A stretch of DNA of 64,000 nt, taken from NCBI RefSeq assembly GCF_051013375.1, contig NZ_CP142125.1, one strand, 5' to 3'. Each line of letters begins with the position of its first letter. The stretch's first letter is position 1. The translations under genes and the position numbers were made by a program. Source of the stretch: Kordia algicida (GTDB taxonomy: Bacteria > Bacteroidota > Bacteroidia > Flavobacteriales > Flavobacteriaceae). Under the pieces are notes generated by a model that was not told where the DNA came from, made no database searches, and saw only the letters and a list, made by a program, of their open reading frames with translations. Below are positions 9,012 to 17,909 of the stretch, piece by piece.

Positions 9012-10057
9012 TGTCAGACACACACGAAATATACATGAAACGCTGTTTGCAATTGGCTGCAAATGGTTTGCCAACTGCGATGCCAAATCCGTCGGTTGGC
9101 GCTATAATTGTGCATAATGACATGATTATTGGCGAAGGTTATACGAGCGCTTATGGCGGAAATCACGCGGAAGTGAACGCGGTTCATTCTGTAAAAGACA
9201 AATCGTTGTTAAAAGAAGCTACTATGTATGTTTCTTTAGAACCGTGTAGTCATTTTGGAAAAACGCCGCCGTGTAGCGATTTAATCATCAAACATCAGAT
9301 TCCAAAAGTGGTTATTGGAACGATTGATCCATTTGCAAAAGTGGCTGGAAAAGGTATTGAAAAACTTCAAAATGCCGGTTGTGAAGTCATTTTGAATGTA
9401 TTGAAAGACGAATGTATCGCTTCCAACAAACGATTTTTTACCTTTCATCAGCACAAACGCCCGTATGTGATTTTGAAATGGGCAGAGACGCAAGATGGTT
9501 TTATTGATAAAATTCGTCAAGAAAATGATCCTGTGCAACCCAATTGGATTACGAATAAATTTTCACGACAACTCGTTCATAAATGGCGCAGTGAAGAAAC
9601 TGCAATTTTAGTCGGAACGAATACGGCAATTACAGACAATCCGAAATTGAATACACGCGATTGGCACGGAAAAAATCCTGTGCGAATTGTGTTGGATAGA
9701 AGTTTGCGAATTCCAGAAAATTATTCACTTTTCGATCAAACGATTAAAACGATTGTATTGACAGAAGTTGAGAAAGCTTCTACGGAAAACCTCATCTTTG
9801 AAACGATTGATTTCTCAGAGAATTTAGCACAACAAATTTGTAACGTTTTGTTTCAACACGAATTACAATCGGTTATTATTGAAGGTGGAAAACAAACTTT
9901 ACAGACCTTTATGGATGCTAATCTTTGGGATGAAGCGCGCGTTTTTAAAGGAAATATATTGTTTCAACAAGGAATTAAAGCGCCAAAACTCACAGGAAAT
10001 TCTTCATCAGAAAAAATTATTTTAGACAATTCATTACACATTTTTTATAATGATTAA
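9011..10057 (+). CDS. ribD: Bifunctional riboflavin biosynthesis protein RibD
   Basis: Two domains carry out consecutive steps of riboflavin synthesis: an N-terminal diaminohydroxyphosphoribosylaminopyrimidine deaminase (about 1-145) and a C-terminal 5-amino-6-(5-phosphoribosylamino)uracil reductase (about 150-348). The deaminase zinc site is His52 and Glu54 in HAEVNA plus Cys79 and Cys88 in PCSHFGKTPPC. GTG 9011 is chosen over ATG 9035 because it keeps the family's N-terminal helix (THEIYMKRCLQLA). The gene leads a run with the HAD gene (8-bp overlap), the DMT permease and YigZ. Confidence 0.95.
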   Translation: MSDTHEIYMKRCLQLAANGLPTAMPNPSVGAIIVHNDMIIGEGYTSAYGGNHAEVNAVHSVKDKSLLKEATMYVSLEPCSHFGKTPPCSDLIIKHQIPKVVIGTIDPFAKVAGKGIEKLQNAGCEVILNVLKDECIASNKRFFTFHQHKRPYVILKWAETQDGFIDKIRQENDPVQPNWITNKFSRQLVHKWRSEETAILVGTNTAITDNPKLNTRDWHGKNPVRIVLDRSLRIPENYSLFDQTIKTIVLTEVEKASTENLIFETIDFSENLAQQICNVLFQHELQSVIIEGGKQTLQTFMDANLWDEARVFKGNILFQQGIKAPKLTGNSSSEKIILDNSLHIFYND

Positions 10058-10664
10058 AAACATCATTTTCGATTACGGCGATATTTTTATCAACTTAGAT
10101 AAACCAGCGACTGCGCGCGAATTGCACAAGTTGGGTATTGACGATTTTACACCTGAAATGGTCGCAAAAAATCAAGCGTATGAAAAAGGATTAATTTCGA
10201 CAGAAAGCTTTGTTGATTTTTACCATCAAGAATTTCCAAATACGACAAAAAAAGCTTTGATTGACGCTTGGAATGCTATTCTATTAGATTGTCCGAAACA
10301 TCGATTAGACTTCATCAAACAACTTGCAAAAGACAAAAAATATCGTTTGTTTTTGTTGAGCAATACCAATGATTTGCATATTTCGTGGATTCAGAAAGAT
10401 TGGGGAATGGAATTGTATGACGATTTTAAAGTAAATTTTGAACAATTTTATTTATCGCATGAAATTCACATGCGAAAACCTGATACCAATATTTATGAAT
10501 TTGTCTTGCAAGAAAACAATTTAAAAGCTGCTGAAACTTTATTTATTGATGATACTGCCGAAAACACAGATGCTGCAAAAACACTTGGGATTCATGTATG
10601 GAATTTGATGCCAGGCAAAGAAGATGTCGTAGATTTGTTCACTCATAAAAAGGAATTATTTTGA
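10050..10664 (+). CDS. HAD-superfamily hydrolase (class IA, YihX-like)
   Basis: A 204-residue phosphatase-type HAD protein. Motif I is FDYGDIF with nucleophile Asp8; the usual second Asp is Gly10, as in the YihX-like subgroup. Motif II is LLSNTN (about 108-113) and motif III/IV is FIDDTAENTDAA (about 170). The helical cap lies between about residues 15 and 85. YihX acts on alpha-glucose 1-phosphate, but the substrate here is not known. It overlaps ribD by 8 bp and the permease by 4 bp, so all are translated from one message. Confidence 0.88.
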   Translation: MIKNIIFDYGDIFINLDKPATARELHKLGIDDFTPEMVAKNQAYEKGLISTESFVDFYHQEFPNTTKKALIDAWNAILLDCPKHRLDFIKQLAKDKKYRLFLLSNTNDLHISWIQKDWGMELYDDFKVNFEQFYLSHEIHMRKPDTNIYEFVLQENNLKAAETLFIDDTAENTDAAKTLGIHVWNLMPGKEDVVDLFTHKKELF

Positions 10665-11521
10665 TTTATCTCATCTTAAGTGTCTTAGTTTCTAGCTTTT
10701 TATTTGTCATTTTTAAACTGTTTGACAAGTTTCAAGTAAATACATTCCAAGCGATTGTTATCAATTATTTGACAGCTTTTAGTTGCGGGTTTTTCTTTTA
10801 TGGAAACGGAATCACTATTCCCGAAATTGTACAACGTCCGTTTATGATTGGCGCAGTTGCTTTGGGTTTTTTATTTATTGCAATTTTTATGGTGATGGCA
10901 ACAACAGCGCAACGCAACGGACTTTCAGTGGCTTCTGTGGCTAGTAAAATGTCGGTCGTAATTCCCGTAATTTTTGCGGTTGTTGTCTATAAAGAACAGT
11001 TGAGTTTACTAAAAGTTGCTGGAATCATTTTAGCGTTATTGGCAGTGTATTTAACGACAGTGAAAAAAGATGGCGGTTCGTTTGATCGTAAAAAATTACT
11101 TTTTCCTGTGTTGCTATTTTTAGGATCAGGAGTTATTGATACGACTATAAAATATATGGAAACCAAATATGTTGCAGATGGAGAAACACCTGTATTTTCG
11201 GCTGCGATTTTTGCTTGTGCTTTTATTATTGGTTTGGTTGTTGCGATTATTCGTGGTGATTTAAAAATTACAGGAAAAACGATTTTGGGTGGAATCGCAC
11301 TTGGAATTCCCAACTTCTACTCTATTGTCTTTTTATTAAAAGCGTTGCGTCCTGAGAATTTGGGTGATAGTTCAACGGTTTTCCCTATTAATAATGTAGC
11401 GATTGTAATGTTATCCACTATCTTTGGAATTATCTTGTTTAAAGAAAAATTAATCACAAAAAACTGGATTGGAATTGCCATTGCAATTGTGAGTATTGCA
11501 ATGATTGCGGTTTCGGCGTAA
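10661..11521 (+). CDS. DMT-superfamily (EamA-type) permease
   Basis: A 286-residue inner-membrane protein with about ten hydrophobic segments arranged as two five-helix EamA halves (about 1-130 and 145-286), typical of drug/metabolite transporters. The start is taken as TTG 10661, overlapping the HAD stop; the second residue onwards (IYLILSVLVSSFLF) is already the first membrane helix, and no ATG lies near. The substrate is unknown. Its place after ribD does not prove a flavin role. Confidence 0.85.
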   Translation: MIYLILSVLVSSFLFVIFKLFDKFQVNTFQAIVINYLTAFSCGFFFYGNGITIPEIVQRPFMIGAVALGFLFIAIFMVMATTAQRNGLSVASVASKMSVVIPVIFAVVVYKEQLSLLKVAGIILALLAVYLTTVKKDGGSFDRKKLLFPVLLFLGSGVIDTTIKYMETKYVADGETPVFSAAIFACAFIIGLVVAIIRGDLKITGKTILGGIALGIPNFYSIVFLLKALRPENLGDSSTVFPINNVAIVMLSTIFGIILFKEKLITKNWIGIAIAIVSIAMIAVSA

Positions 11522-11540
11522 ATATTAAATAACTTTATAT

Positions 11541-12155
11541 TTGGAAACAAAAGACACGTATAAAACCATTGATACACCTTCGGAAGAAGTATTGTTTAAA
11601 GATCGAAATAGTAAGTTTTTTGGCTACGCATTTCCTGTGATGAATGAAGACGATATTAAGCAACATTTGGAAGCTTTAAAAAAAAGTCATCATTCGGCTC
11701 GACATTGGTGTTATGCTTGGCAATTGGGCAAAAGTGAACCGTTTCGCTTTCGTGCCAATGACGATGGCGAACCTTCTAACAGTGCAGGAATGCCGATTTA
11801 TGGACAGATTCAGTCGTTTGATGTCACAAATATTCTGATTGTCGTGGTACGTTATTTTGGAGGAACGAAATTAGGAGTTGGCGGATTGATTAACGCATAT
11901 CGTACAGGCGCACAACTAGCGCTAGAAGCTTCTGAAATCCTTGAAAAAACAATTAATGTTGATTATTTACTCGTGTTTGATTATAAGAATATGAACAAAG
12001 TGATGCGTGTTATCAAAGAACGAAACCTCAATATTATCACACAGAAACTAGAAATGGATTGTCGTATTACCATTTCTGTTCGTCAGAAAGATGCACAACA
12101 GATTTTTGAGTTGTTTGAAAATTTGTATGAGATTTCGATTGCGGAAGTGGAGTAA
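11541..12155 (+). CDS. YigZ/IMPACT-family protein
   Basis: A 204-residue protein of the YigZ (UPF0029/IMPACT) family. The family signature is clear: ARHWCYAWQL (about 53-62), DDGEPSNSAGMPI (about 74-86) and RYFGGTKLGVGGLI (about 103-116). A C-terminal domain of about 70 residues (DUF1949 type) follows. The family role is thought to be linked to translation, but the reaction is not established. The start TTG 11541 is used because no ATG lies upstream in frame. Confidence 0.9.
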   Translation: METKDTYKTIDTPSEEVLFKDRNSKFFGYAFPVMNEDDIKQHLEALKKSHHSARHWCYAWQLGKSEPFRFRANDDGEPSNSAGMPIYGQIQSFDVTNILIVVVRYFGGTKLGVGGLINAYRTGAQLALEASEILEKTINVDYLLVFDYKNMNKVMRVIKERNLNIITQKLEMDCRITISVRQKDAQQIFELFENLYEISIAEVE

Positions 12156-12174
12156 ATTATCCTTAGTTAAAAAA

Positions 12175-13286
12175 TTAGTAAACTATAATTTTCATGTCAT
12201 AAGGACTTGAAGTTATATTAAAAGGCTCAAATACATTTTTAAGATGGTAACCACTAACTGTTTTTTCATATTCCAAAAGATCAGTTATTTTTTCATTACT
12301 TATTTGATTGGTATATTCAAACTTATCGTTTTCTGATTTTTTTAATATTATTTTGCATTCAAAATCTTTAATACTCTTATCTTCGAAGACAACTTTAAAA
12401 TATATTTTTTTTCTTTATCAGTCTTTTTTTCTAAATTAAGTTTCTCTATTTGTATTTTTTTATCAATTATTCCTAACCAAAAAACTAATCCATTTTTTAT
12501 TGTTTTTAATTCTTGTTTAATATCAATAAGCCAAAATAATTCTTCGTAAAAACTTTTAAGTATTAAAAAAAACTCTCGAATAAAGCTTCCTCTTATAATC
12601 ATTAAAAATCCATTATCATCAAGTTTCAGTTCACCCTTATGTTTATCGATAATATATGTAACTTTTTCTTTTTCAATAAAAATCGAATTATTATGAATAA
12701 TACTATTTCTTAAAAACTGAATATCTTTCAATTTAGTTAAATAACTCTCAATGGTTTTAGTTTCAATATCTAACACAAGATTTAAATAAATGATAGAAGA
12801 ATTAAGATAATCTCTACTATCTAAATGTGACGGTTTTATTTTTTTATCAAAAATTACTGAAGAAGACTCAATGATTTGATTCAATTTACTTTCATTTAGC
12901 GAATAAAGAGCGATTAATACAGATTTACTATACAAATCTAAAAAACCTATATATTCTTTGTCAATATCTTCTTTTACAGTACTATGCTCGTATTCTATAC
13001 TATCGAATCCAGCTGCATGTGAAGCATAGCTATGAGAATTTTCATCCGAATCGCTACCTTTAATTATATCATTATAAATCTTTTCTGCTCCATCCATCAA
13101 AGCTTTATAATTTTCATCATTCTTATTTATTTCTTCATTCCATTCATCTACGTACGATTTGAGAGTCAAATCTAATTGTCTTTGATAGATATTAATTTGA
13201 TCTTTGAATTCCTTAAATATTGGTTCAAATTCACTTTCTTTTTTTTTATTAATGAAGCGATAAAATCCATGTGAAAATTTATTCAT
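12175..13286 (-). pseudogene. HEPN-like protein gene, frameshifted in a homopolymer
   Basis: The frame from ATG 13286 encodes 312 residues and ends in an unrelated-looking tail. The other frame is open from the A8 tract (T8 at 12405-12412 on the given strand) to a stop at 12175, and reads IYFKVVFEDKSIKDFECK and onward as convincing protein. Adding one A joins both into 370 residues. The protein is mostly helical; RNSIIH at residues 193-198 fits the R-x4-H pattern of HEPN ribonuclease domains, here within a helix (KDIQFLRNSIIHNNS). HEPN proteins act in toxin-antitoxin, abortive infection and RNA cleavage. This assignment rests on the motif and helicity only. Confidence 0.65.
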
Positions 13287-13381
13287 AACTATAATTTTAT
13301 TTTAAATTTAAGAGTAAATTGACGATGCTTTTTCAAGCAAAAGCTTAAAGCATTTCATTGCAAATTCAGCAAAGTTACCCC

Positions 13382-13918
13382 CTATTTCTTCCCATACTTC
13401 AAAATAGGCTCACTCACAACAACATCTTTTTCAAGCTTAGATTGCCATTCTTGTTGTGTAGCCATCGTATTGCATAACTTTTCATGAAAATAGACTTGAT
13501 ACCAAAGTTCTTTTTGAAACGTACAAACGTTTTTGTAAATCATTTCAGAATGAATCATGAGCTTTAGCATAAAATCATCTTGTGGCGCACGATGATTGTT
13601 TATTATTTGACTCAATTGTACAGGCGTAATGCCAATATCTTTGGCAAAAACAGCTCTTTTTGAGTAAATACTATCTATATATTGTTGTAAAAACTCCGAA
13701 AAATAATGTTTCTTTTGATGTGTAGTTTGTTTGATAAATTCCTGCATTTGCAACTTTAATTGTAAAAGTTTTGCTCGAATGATATCATCTTTTGATACGC
13801 CTTTCATACGTTGCAAACGCGCTTCCATCAAAGCTGTTGCTTCCGATTGATATTCTTTTTTTGAAGTATATCTACTATCTACACCAAATTCGGGAGCTAT
13901 ATTTTTATCTTTAGTCAT
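13382..13918 (-). CDS. Putative helix-turn-helix protein
   Basis: A 178-residue protein. Residues about 90-130 (KRAVFAKDIGITPVQLSQI followed by INNHRAP) fit an XRE-type helix-turn-helix: a short helix, turn at DIG, recognition helix with Gln-Leu-Ser, then NNHR. The N-terminal part is charged and helical (LMEARLQRMKGVSKDDIIRA). ATG 13918 is used, since the only earlier in-frame start is TTG. The start overlaps the stop of the gene at 13911 by 8 bp, so the two are coupled. Possible roles are an antitoxin or autorepressor; there is no direct proof. Confidence 0.65.
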   Translation of the reverse strand: MTKDKNIAPEFGVDSRYTSKKEYQSEATALMEARLQRMKGVSKDDIIRAKLLQLKLQMQEFIKQTTHQKKHYFSEFLQQYIDSIYSKRAVFAKDIGITPVQLSQIINNHRAPQDDFMLKLMIHSEMIYKNVCTFQKELWYQVYFHEKLCNTMATQQEWQSKLEKDVVVSEPILKYGKK

Positions 13919-14378
13919 GGTCAAATCGATTTATTAAATGTAAAATTTCTGGCATTTCAATACTCAGCGTAATTCCTGTAGCTGTCATTTGGTACTTTTC
14001 AATGTAATGTTTGGCAATTTCTGTTTTGGGTCGAAGCGAAACACATGCCATTTCTGCATATTCCAAGATGGCAATTTTTGCGGCAAAAGTTATTAAGTTT
14101 CCCGCAATGTTGTCAAAGGTTTTATGTGTTCCTTTATTTTCAACAGAAACCGTAAGTAATCGTATGTGCACACGCCATTCATTTGGAATTCGCTCTAAAG
14201 AAATCAATCCCAAAATATCTGTTGAATTGATGATCCTGAGTTTATATACTTCAAATTTTTTCTCATCTTTCCAATGAAAGAAATACCGCTTTTTAGTTAA
14301 ATGTTTATAATCAGTAATTTCAACAGGAACTATTTCTATTGGATGTGAATTTCCTGTTGCCTTTTCAATGATTATCAT
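13911..14378 (-). CDS. Hypothetical protein, possibly GNAT-like
   Basis: A 155-residue protein with alternating strands and helices. EVYKLRIINSTDILGLISLER followed by VHIRLLTVSVENKG resembles the central sheet of a GNAT fold, and a later helix (NLITFAAKIAILEYA) fits the acetyl-CoA helix, but the R/Q-x-x-G-x-G/A loop is not clear. It sits first in a two-gene unit with the HTH protein. It could be an acetyltransferase-like toxin, a general GNAT relative, or something else. Confidence 0.5.
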   Translation of the reverse strand: MIIIEKATGNSHPIEIVPVEITDYKHLTKKRYFFHWKDEKKFEVYKLRIINSTDILGLISLERIPNEWRVHIRLLTVSVENKGTHKTFDNIAGNLITFAAKIAILEYAEMACVSLRPKTEIAKHYIEKYQMTATGITLSIEMPEILHLINRFDHD

Positions 14379-14467
14379 GTTTAAAGATACAAATTTGTTT
14401 CCGAATTTTGTAATTCATTTTAAAATAGTTTACAATTTTGTAAAGTTTTGCCAGATAAAAACTTGTA

Positions 14468-15316
14468 TTAATCACATCCGCCACAACCACCACAACTACT
14501 GCATCCGCTATTACAGCCACTATCCCAAGAAGAACAGCTTGATGCATCAAATTCAGAATCGAACGAATCCATAGTATCATTGAAGAAAGTGTCGAAAGAA
14601 TTATTTTCATCAAAACTATAGTCAAATAAATAGTTGTCATCATAAAAATCTACATAAAATATCCAACTGTCATCATAAGAATCAACGTTAGCATGTAATG
14701 TTTTTTGTTGTTTGATAAGTTCCTTGTCAATTTTTCTGAGAAGATCAAAATCTAAATTCTGTAATAAAAATATATTTCCACCAATAGCGATTAAAAGTTC
14801 TAAGGCTTTCTTCTGATTGTTTTCCAATAAATCATTGATCTGTAAATTAACTTCCTGTAAATAACTGACGACTTCTTGTTGAACATTTTTTCCTTCATTA
14901 GTCAATTTAATAACTCGAAATAACGAGATAAAAAATGTCTGACTGAAATAAGGTTGCAATTCCTTACTACTTCTAATGCTTTCTCTATACCCTTTTTTAC
15001 CGTTTGAAGCTTCGTAAATAATTTTCACGTAATGTTTGAATAGTATTTGAATAGATGCTTCTTCCTTGAAAGGTCTTAGAAAGATGAGTTCGTGATTTTT
15101 TGCTGTATACTTTTCAAAATTTTTACCAGTTTCAACATATGTATATACACGAACTTCATCTCTTGGATGTGGCTGCTTCTCTACTTCTACAATTTTTAAT
15201 ACTTTTTTTAGAAGTAAATCCATAAAAGTAAATTTCAGCAAGTTTTTGAGTTGTGCAGCACTTCCTTGCTGTATCAAAATTGTTTCTGCGGGCGCTATTG
15301 TAGAGAGTAGTTTCAT
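14468..15316 (-). CDS. Hypothetical protein with Cys/Gly-rich C-terminal tail
   Basis: A 282-residue protein with no signal peptide. Residues about 1-220 are helical and amphipathic. Then comes an acidic, Asp/Tyr/Phe-rich stretch (FYDDNYLFDYSFDENNSF), and the last 24 residues are almost only Ser, Cys, Gly and Asp (GCSSCGGCGGCD at the very end, seven Cys in all). Its start overlaps the stop of the upstream gene by one base (TAATG), so the pair is co-translated. Cys-Gly tails of this type also end some TIGR04222 proteins; that link is inference. It may bind metal or be modified. Confidence 0.7.
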   Translation of the reverse strand: MKLLSTIAPAETILIQQGSAAQLKNLLKFTFMDLLLKKVLKIVEVEKQPHPRDEVRVYTYVETGKNFEKYTAKNHELIFLRPFKEEASIQILFKHYVKIIYEASNGKKGYRESIRSSKELQPYFSQTFFISLFRVIKLTNEGKNVQQEVVSYLQEVNLQINDLLENNQKKALELLIAIGGNIFLLQNLDFDLLRKIDKELIKQQKTLHANVDSYDDSWIFYVDFYDDNYLFDYSFDENNSFDTFFNDTMDSFDSEFDASSCSSWDSGCNSGCSSCGGCGGCD

Positions 15317-15807
15317 TATTTTTTAAATAAAAATTTTGGAATAATCCAGTTTCGATGTCTGTTGACACGCGTAAAGTGTATTTCTTTAAATCTAGTATCA
15401 ACATCAACCCAAATATCTTTTGGTGGTTTTTTTAAAAACACTGATTCGTAAAGTTCTAATGTTTTAGTGTATTGTTCTTTAAACAATTGTTTTTCTTCAG
15501 AACCTTTAGTCGGTCCGTGATGAATTTGTTTATTGATTGTATTTTGACAAAAATCTATCCAATACGATTGTGTATATAATAAATGAAGATGCCAAACCTG
15601 ATCTATTTGATCGGATGGCGTTTGTGGAACATCTGAAATTGCAATCAAAAAGAGAAACTTCTTGTATTCTAAAACTGCTCTTAAAGTATAAGCTAAAGTC
15701 CAATTATTTTCTCTAGCAAGTCTATCTGTAAATGTAAAAGAAGAATGTGCATCATCTATTTCAAAACTTCTAATTTTATCCCATAAGCGTTTTTGAGTTT
15801 CAGTCAT
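15316..15807 (-). CDS. GRDP-like (DUF1399-type) protein
   Basis: A 163-residue protein with the motif DQVWHLHLLYTQSYW (about 69-83), typical of the glycine-rich-domain-containing-protein/DUF1399 family (D-x-V/D-W-H-x-H). The paired His73 and His75 could bind metal. The N-terminal part has aromatic and basic helices. No signal peptide. It is directly coupled to the Cys-Gly-tailed gene downstream, so the two probably act together. The reaction is unknown. Confidence 0.7.
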   Translation of the reverse strand: MTETQKRLWDKIRSFEIDDAHSSFTFTDRLARENNWTLAYTLRAVLEYKKFLFLIAISDVPQTPSDQIDQVWHLHLLYTQSYWIDFCQNTINKQIHHGPTKGSEEKQLFKEQYTKTLELYESVFLKKPPKDIWVDVDTRFKEIHFTRVNRHRNWIIPKFLFKK

Positions 15808-15859
15808 GCATCAAATTTATCACAATTATATGAGTGAATCTTTTGAAAAATGTTACAAA

Positions 15860-16321
15860 TTAAAAGTCAATCACCGATAATTTTTCGATCAAATGCGCAG
15901 GACATTTCATAGGTCTTTTGGTCTCCATATTAATGAATGCTAAAACCGTGTTTCCTTGTGTAATAATTTCCTTACTTTCGTTCAAAATTTCATACTCAAA
16001 TTCAATCTTAACAGAAGGTAATTTTTTTAGGGTTGTTTTAACTGTCAGCACATCATCATAATATGCCGATTTTTTATAATTAATTTGAATAGAAATTACA
16101 GGCAACATCACGCCCATTGCTTCCATTTCTTTATAGGAAATTCCCAAAGCGCGTAACCACTCAGTACGCCCCATTTCTATAAACTGTACGTAATTGCCGT
16201 GATATACAACACCCATTTGGTCGGTTTCGGCATAGCGAATTCTTGTTTTTATTTCGTGACTTCTCAAAGTATTTTTTATATATTTATTTATGTTACCGAA
16301 TTGTAAAGAAATTGTTTCCAA
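15860..16321 (-). CDS. Acyl-CoA thioesterase, 4HBT (YbgC/FadM-like) hot-dog fold
   Basis: A 153-residue hot-dog thioesterase that hydrolyses acyl-CoA, in the cytoplasm. The family motif YAETDQMGVVYHGNYVQ spans about residues 30-46, with the catalytic Asp34. The first 22 residues precede the usual start, and no ATG lies nearer, so the N-terminus is uncertain. It is divergent from dnaA, with 150 bp between starts; this pairing is common in Flavobacteriaceae. Confidence 0.92.
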   Translation of the reverse strand: METISLQFGNINKYIKNTLRSHEIKTRIRYAETDQMGVVYHGNYVQFIEMGRTEWLRALGISYKEMEAMGVMLPVISIQINYKKSAYYDDVLTVKTTLKKLPSVKIEFEYEILNESKEIITQGNTVLAFINMETKRPMKCPAHLIEKLSVIDF

Positions 16322-16471
16322 GCATGCGAAAAAAATTTAACAAATTCAATAGCGTTCAAATTTTTTTTTCCCTTTTTTTTTCACATATTTGTTCACGCTA
16401 AAAAATAAAAGGAGAAAACCCCGAATTTTCTTTTTTTCCTAACCTAAAAAATAACAATTTAACAGTAATAA

Positions 16472-17899
16472 ATGAGTGTAACTGCGCAATCAGTATGGGA
16501 TAATTGTCTGTCTTTCATAAAGGACAACATTCAACCACAAGCATATAAGACTTGGTTTGAGCCTATAAAGCCTGTAAAGTTAACAAATAAAGCGTTAAGC
16601 ATTCAAGTTCCAAGTAAGTTTTTTTATGAATGGTTGGAAGAACATTACGTAAAGTTATTAAAGGTTGCTCTAGTAAAAGAGTTAGGAAATACTGCTCGTT
16701 TAGTATACATCATCAAAATGGAAAATACGTATGGAAATAAAAAGCCATTTACGGAAAAAATTCCAAGTGCCAACCGCAGTAATGTAAAAGCGCAAGAAAT
16801 TGATGTTCCCATCAAAAATAAAAGTCCCGAACTGAAGAATCCGTTTATCATTCCAGGTATTAGAAATGTAAAGATAGAATCGCAGTTAAATCCAAATTAT
16901 AATTTCGATAATTTCCTTGAAGGTGATTCAAATCGTTTGGCACGATCTGCAGGAATGGCTGTTGCCAACAAACCTGGAGGAACGTCTTTTAACCCTCTAT
17001 TAATTTTTGGTGGTGTTGGATTGGGAAAAACACACATTGCACACGCAATTGGTGTGGAAATTAAAGATAAATATCCTGAAAAAACAGTGTTGTATATTTC
17101 TGCTGAAAAATTTACACAGCAATATATCGAATCTGTAAAGAAGAATACTCGTAACGATTTTATACACTTTTATCAGCTAATTGATGTGTTAATTATTGAC
17201 GACGTACAATTCTTCTCTGGAAAATCAGGAACACAAGATGTATTCTTCCATATTTTCAATCACTTACACCAAAACGGAAAGCAAGTTATTTTAACGTCAG
17301 ACAAAGCGCCTGTAGACATGCAAGATATTGAGCAACGCTTGTTATCTCGTTTTAAATGGGGACTTTCTGCCGAATTGCAAACACCCGATTTTGAAACACG
17401 TGTTTCTATCGTAAAAAATAAATTATATCGTGATGGTGTTGAAATGCCAAATGATATTGTAGAATATGTTGCGAAAAATATCAAATCGAATGTGCGTGAA
17501 CTGGAAGGTGCTATTATTTCGCTAATCGCACAATCATCTTTCAATAAAAAAGAAGTTACGATTGAGCTAGCAAAACAAGTTGTTGAAAAATTTGTAAAGA
17601 ATACCAAACGCGAAGTTTCCATCGATTATATCCAAAAAGTAGTTTCAGACTATTTTCAGATGGACGTTTCTACGCTACAATCAAAAACACGAAAACGTCA
17701 CATTGTGCAAGCAAGACAGTTAGCGATGTTTTTTGCGAAAAAATTTACCAAAGCTTCTTTAGCAAGTATTGGTTCACAAATTGGAAAACGCGATCACGCA
17801 ACGGTATTACACGCTTGCAAAACAGTTGATAATTTATCATCTACAGATAAACAATTCCGCAAATACGTTGAAGATTTAACAAAGAAACTCTCGTTGTAA
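16472..17899 (+). CDS. dnaA: Chromosomal replication initiator protein DnaA
   Basis: Binds DnaA boxes at the origin and opens the duplex with ATP. Domain I is about 1-85, followed by a short linker, the AAA+ domain III (about 120-340) and the DNA-binding domain IV (about 375-475). Walker A is GGVGLGKTH (about 180-188) and Walker B is VLIIDDVQFF (about 239-248). The domain IV signature GKRDHATVLHAC is near 440-452. Length 475 is normal. I looked for TTATCCACA-type boxes in the 150 bp upstream and saw none, so oriC need not be here. Confidence 0.97.
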   Translation: MSVTAQSVWDNCLSFIKDNIQPQAYKTWFEPIKPVKLTNKALSIQVPSKFFYEWLEEHYVKLLKVALVKELGNTARLVYIIKMENTYGNKKPFTEKIPSANRSNVKAQEIDVPIKNKSPELKNPFIIPGIRNVKIESQLNPNYNFDNFLEGDSNRLARSAGMAVANKPGGTSFNPLLIFGGVGLGKTHIAHAIGVEIKDKYPEKTVLYISAEKFTQQYIESVKKNTRNDFIHFYQLIDVLIIDDVQFFSGKSGTQDVFFHIFNHLHQNGKQVILTSDKAPVDMQDIEQRLLSRFKWGLSAELQTPDFETRVSIVKNKLYRDGVEMPNDIVEYVAKNIKSNVRELEGAIISLIAQSSFNKKEVTIELAKQVVEKFVKNTKREVSIDYIQKVVSDYFQMDVSTLQSKTRKRHIVQARQLAMFFAKKFTKASLASIGSQIGKRDHATVLHACKTVDNLSSTDKQFRKYVEDLTKKLSL

Positions 17900-17909
17900 T
17901 TTTTTTCAC

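Noticed and set aside
12156..12348. Short gap treated as intergenic DNA
   Set aside because: It is the frameshifted 3' part of the HEPN-like gene and not a spacer.
13326..13356. Hairpin ATGCTTT/AAAGCAT between the HEPN-like and HTH genes as terminator
   Set aside because: No T-run follows on the minus strand. It may be a spacer hairpin by chance.
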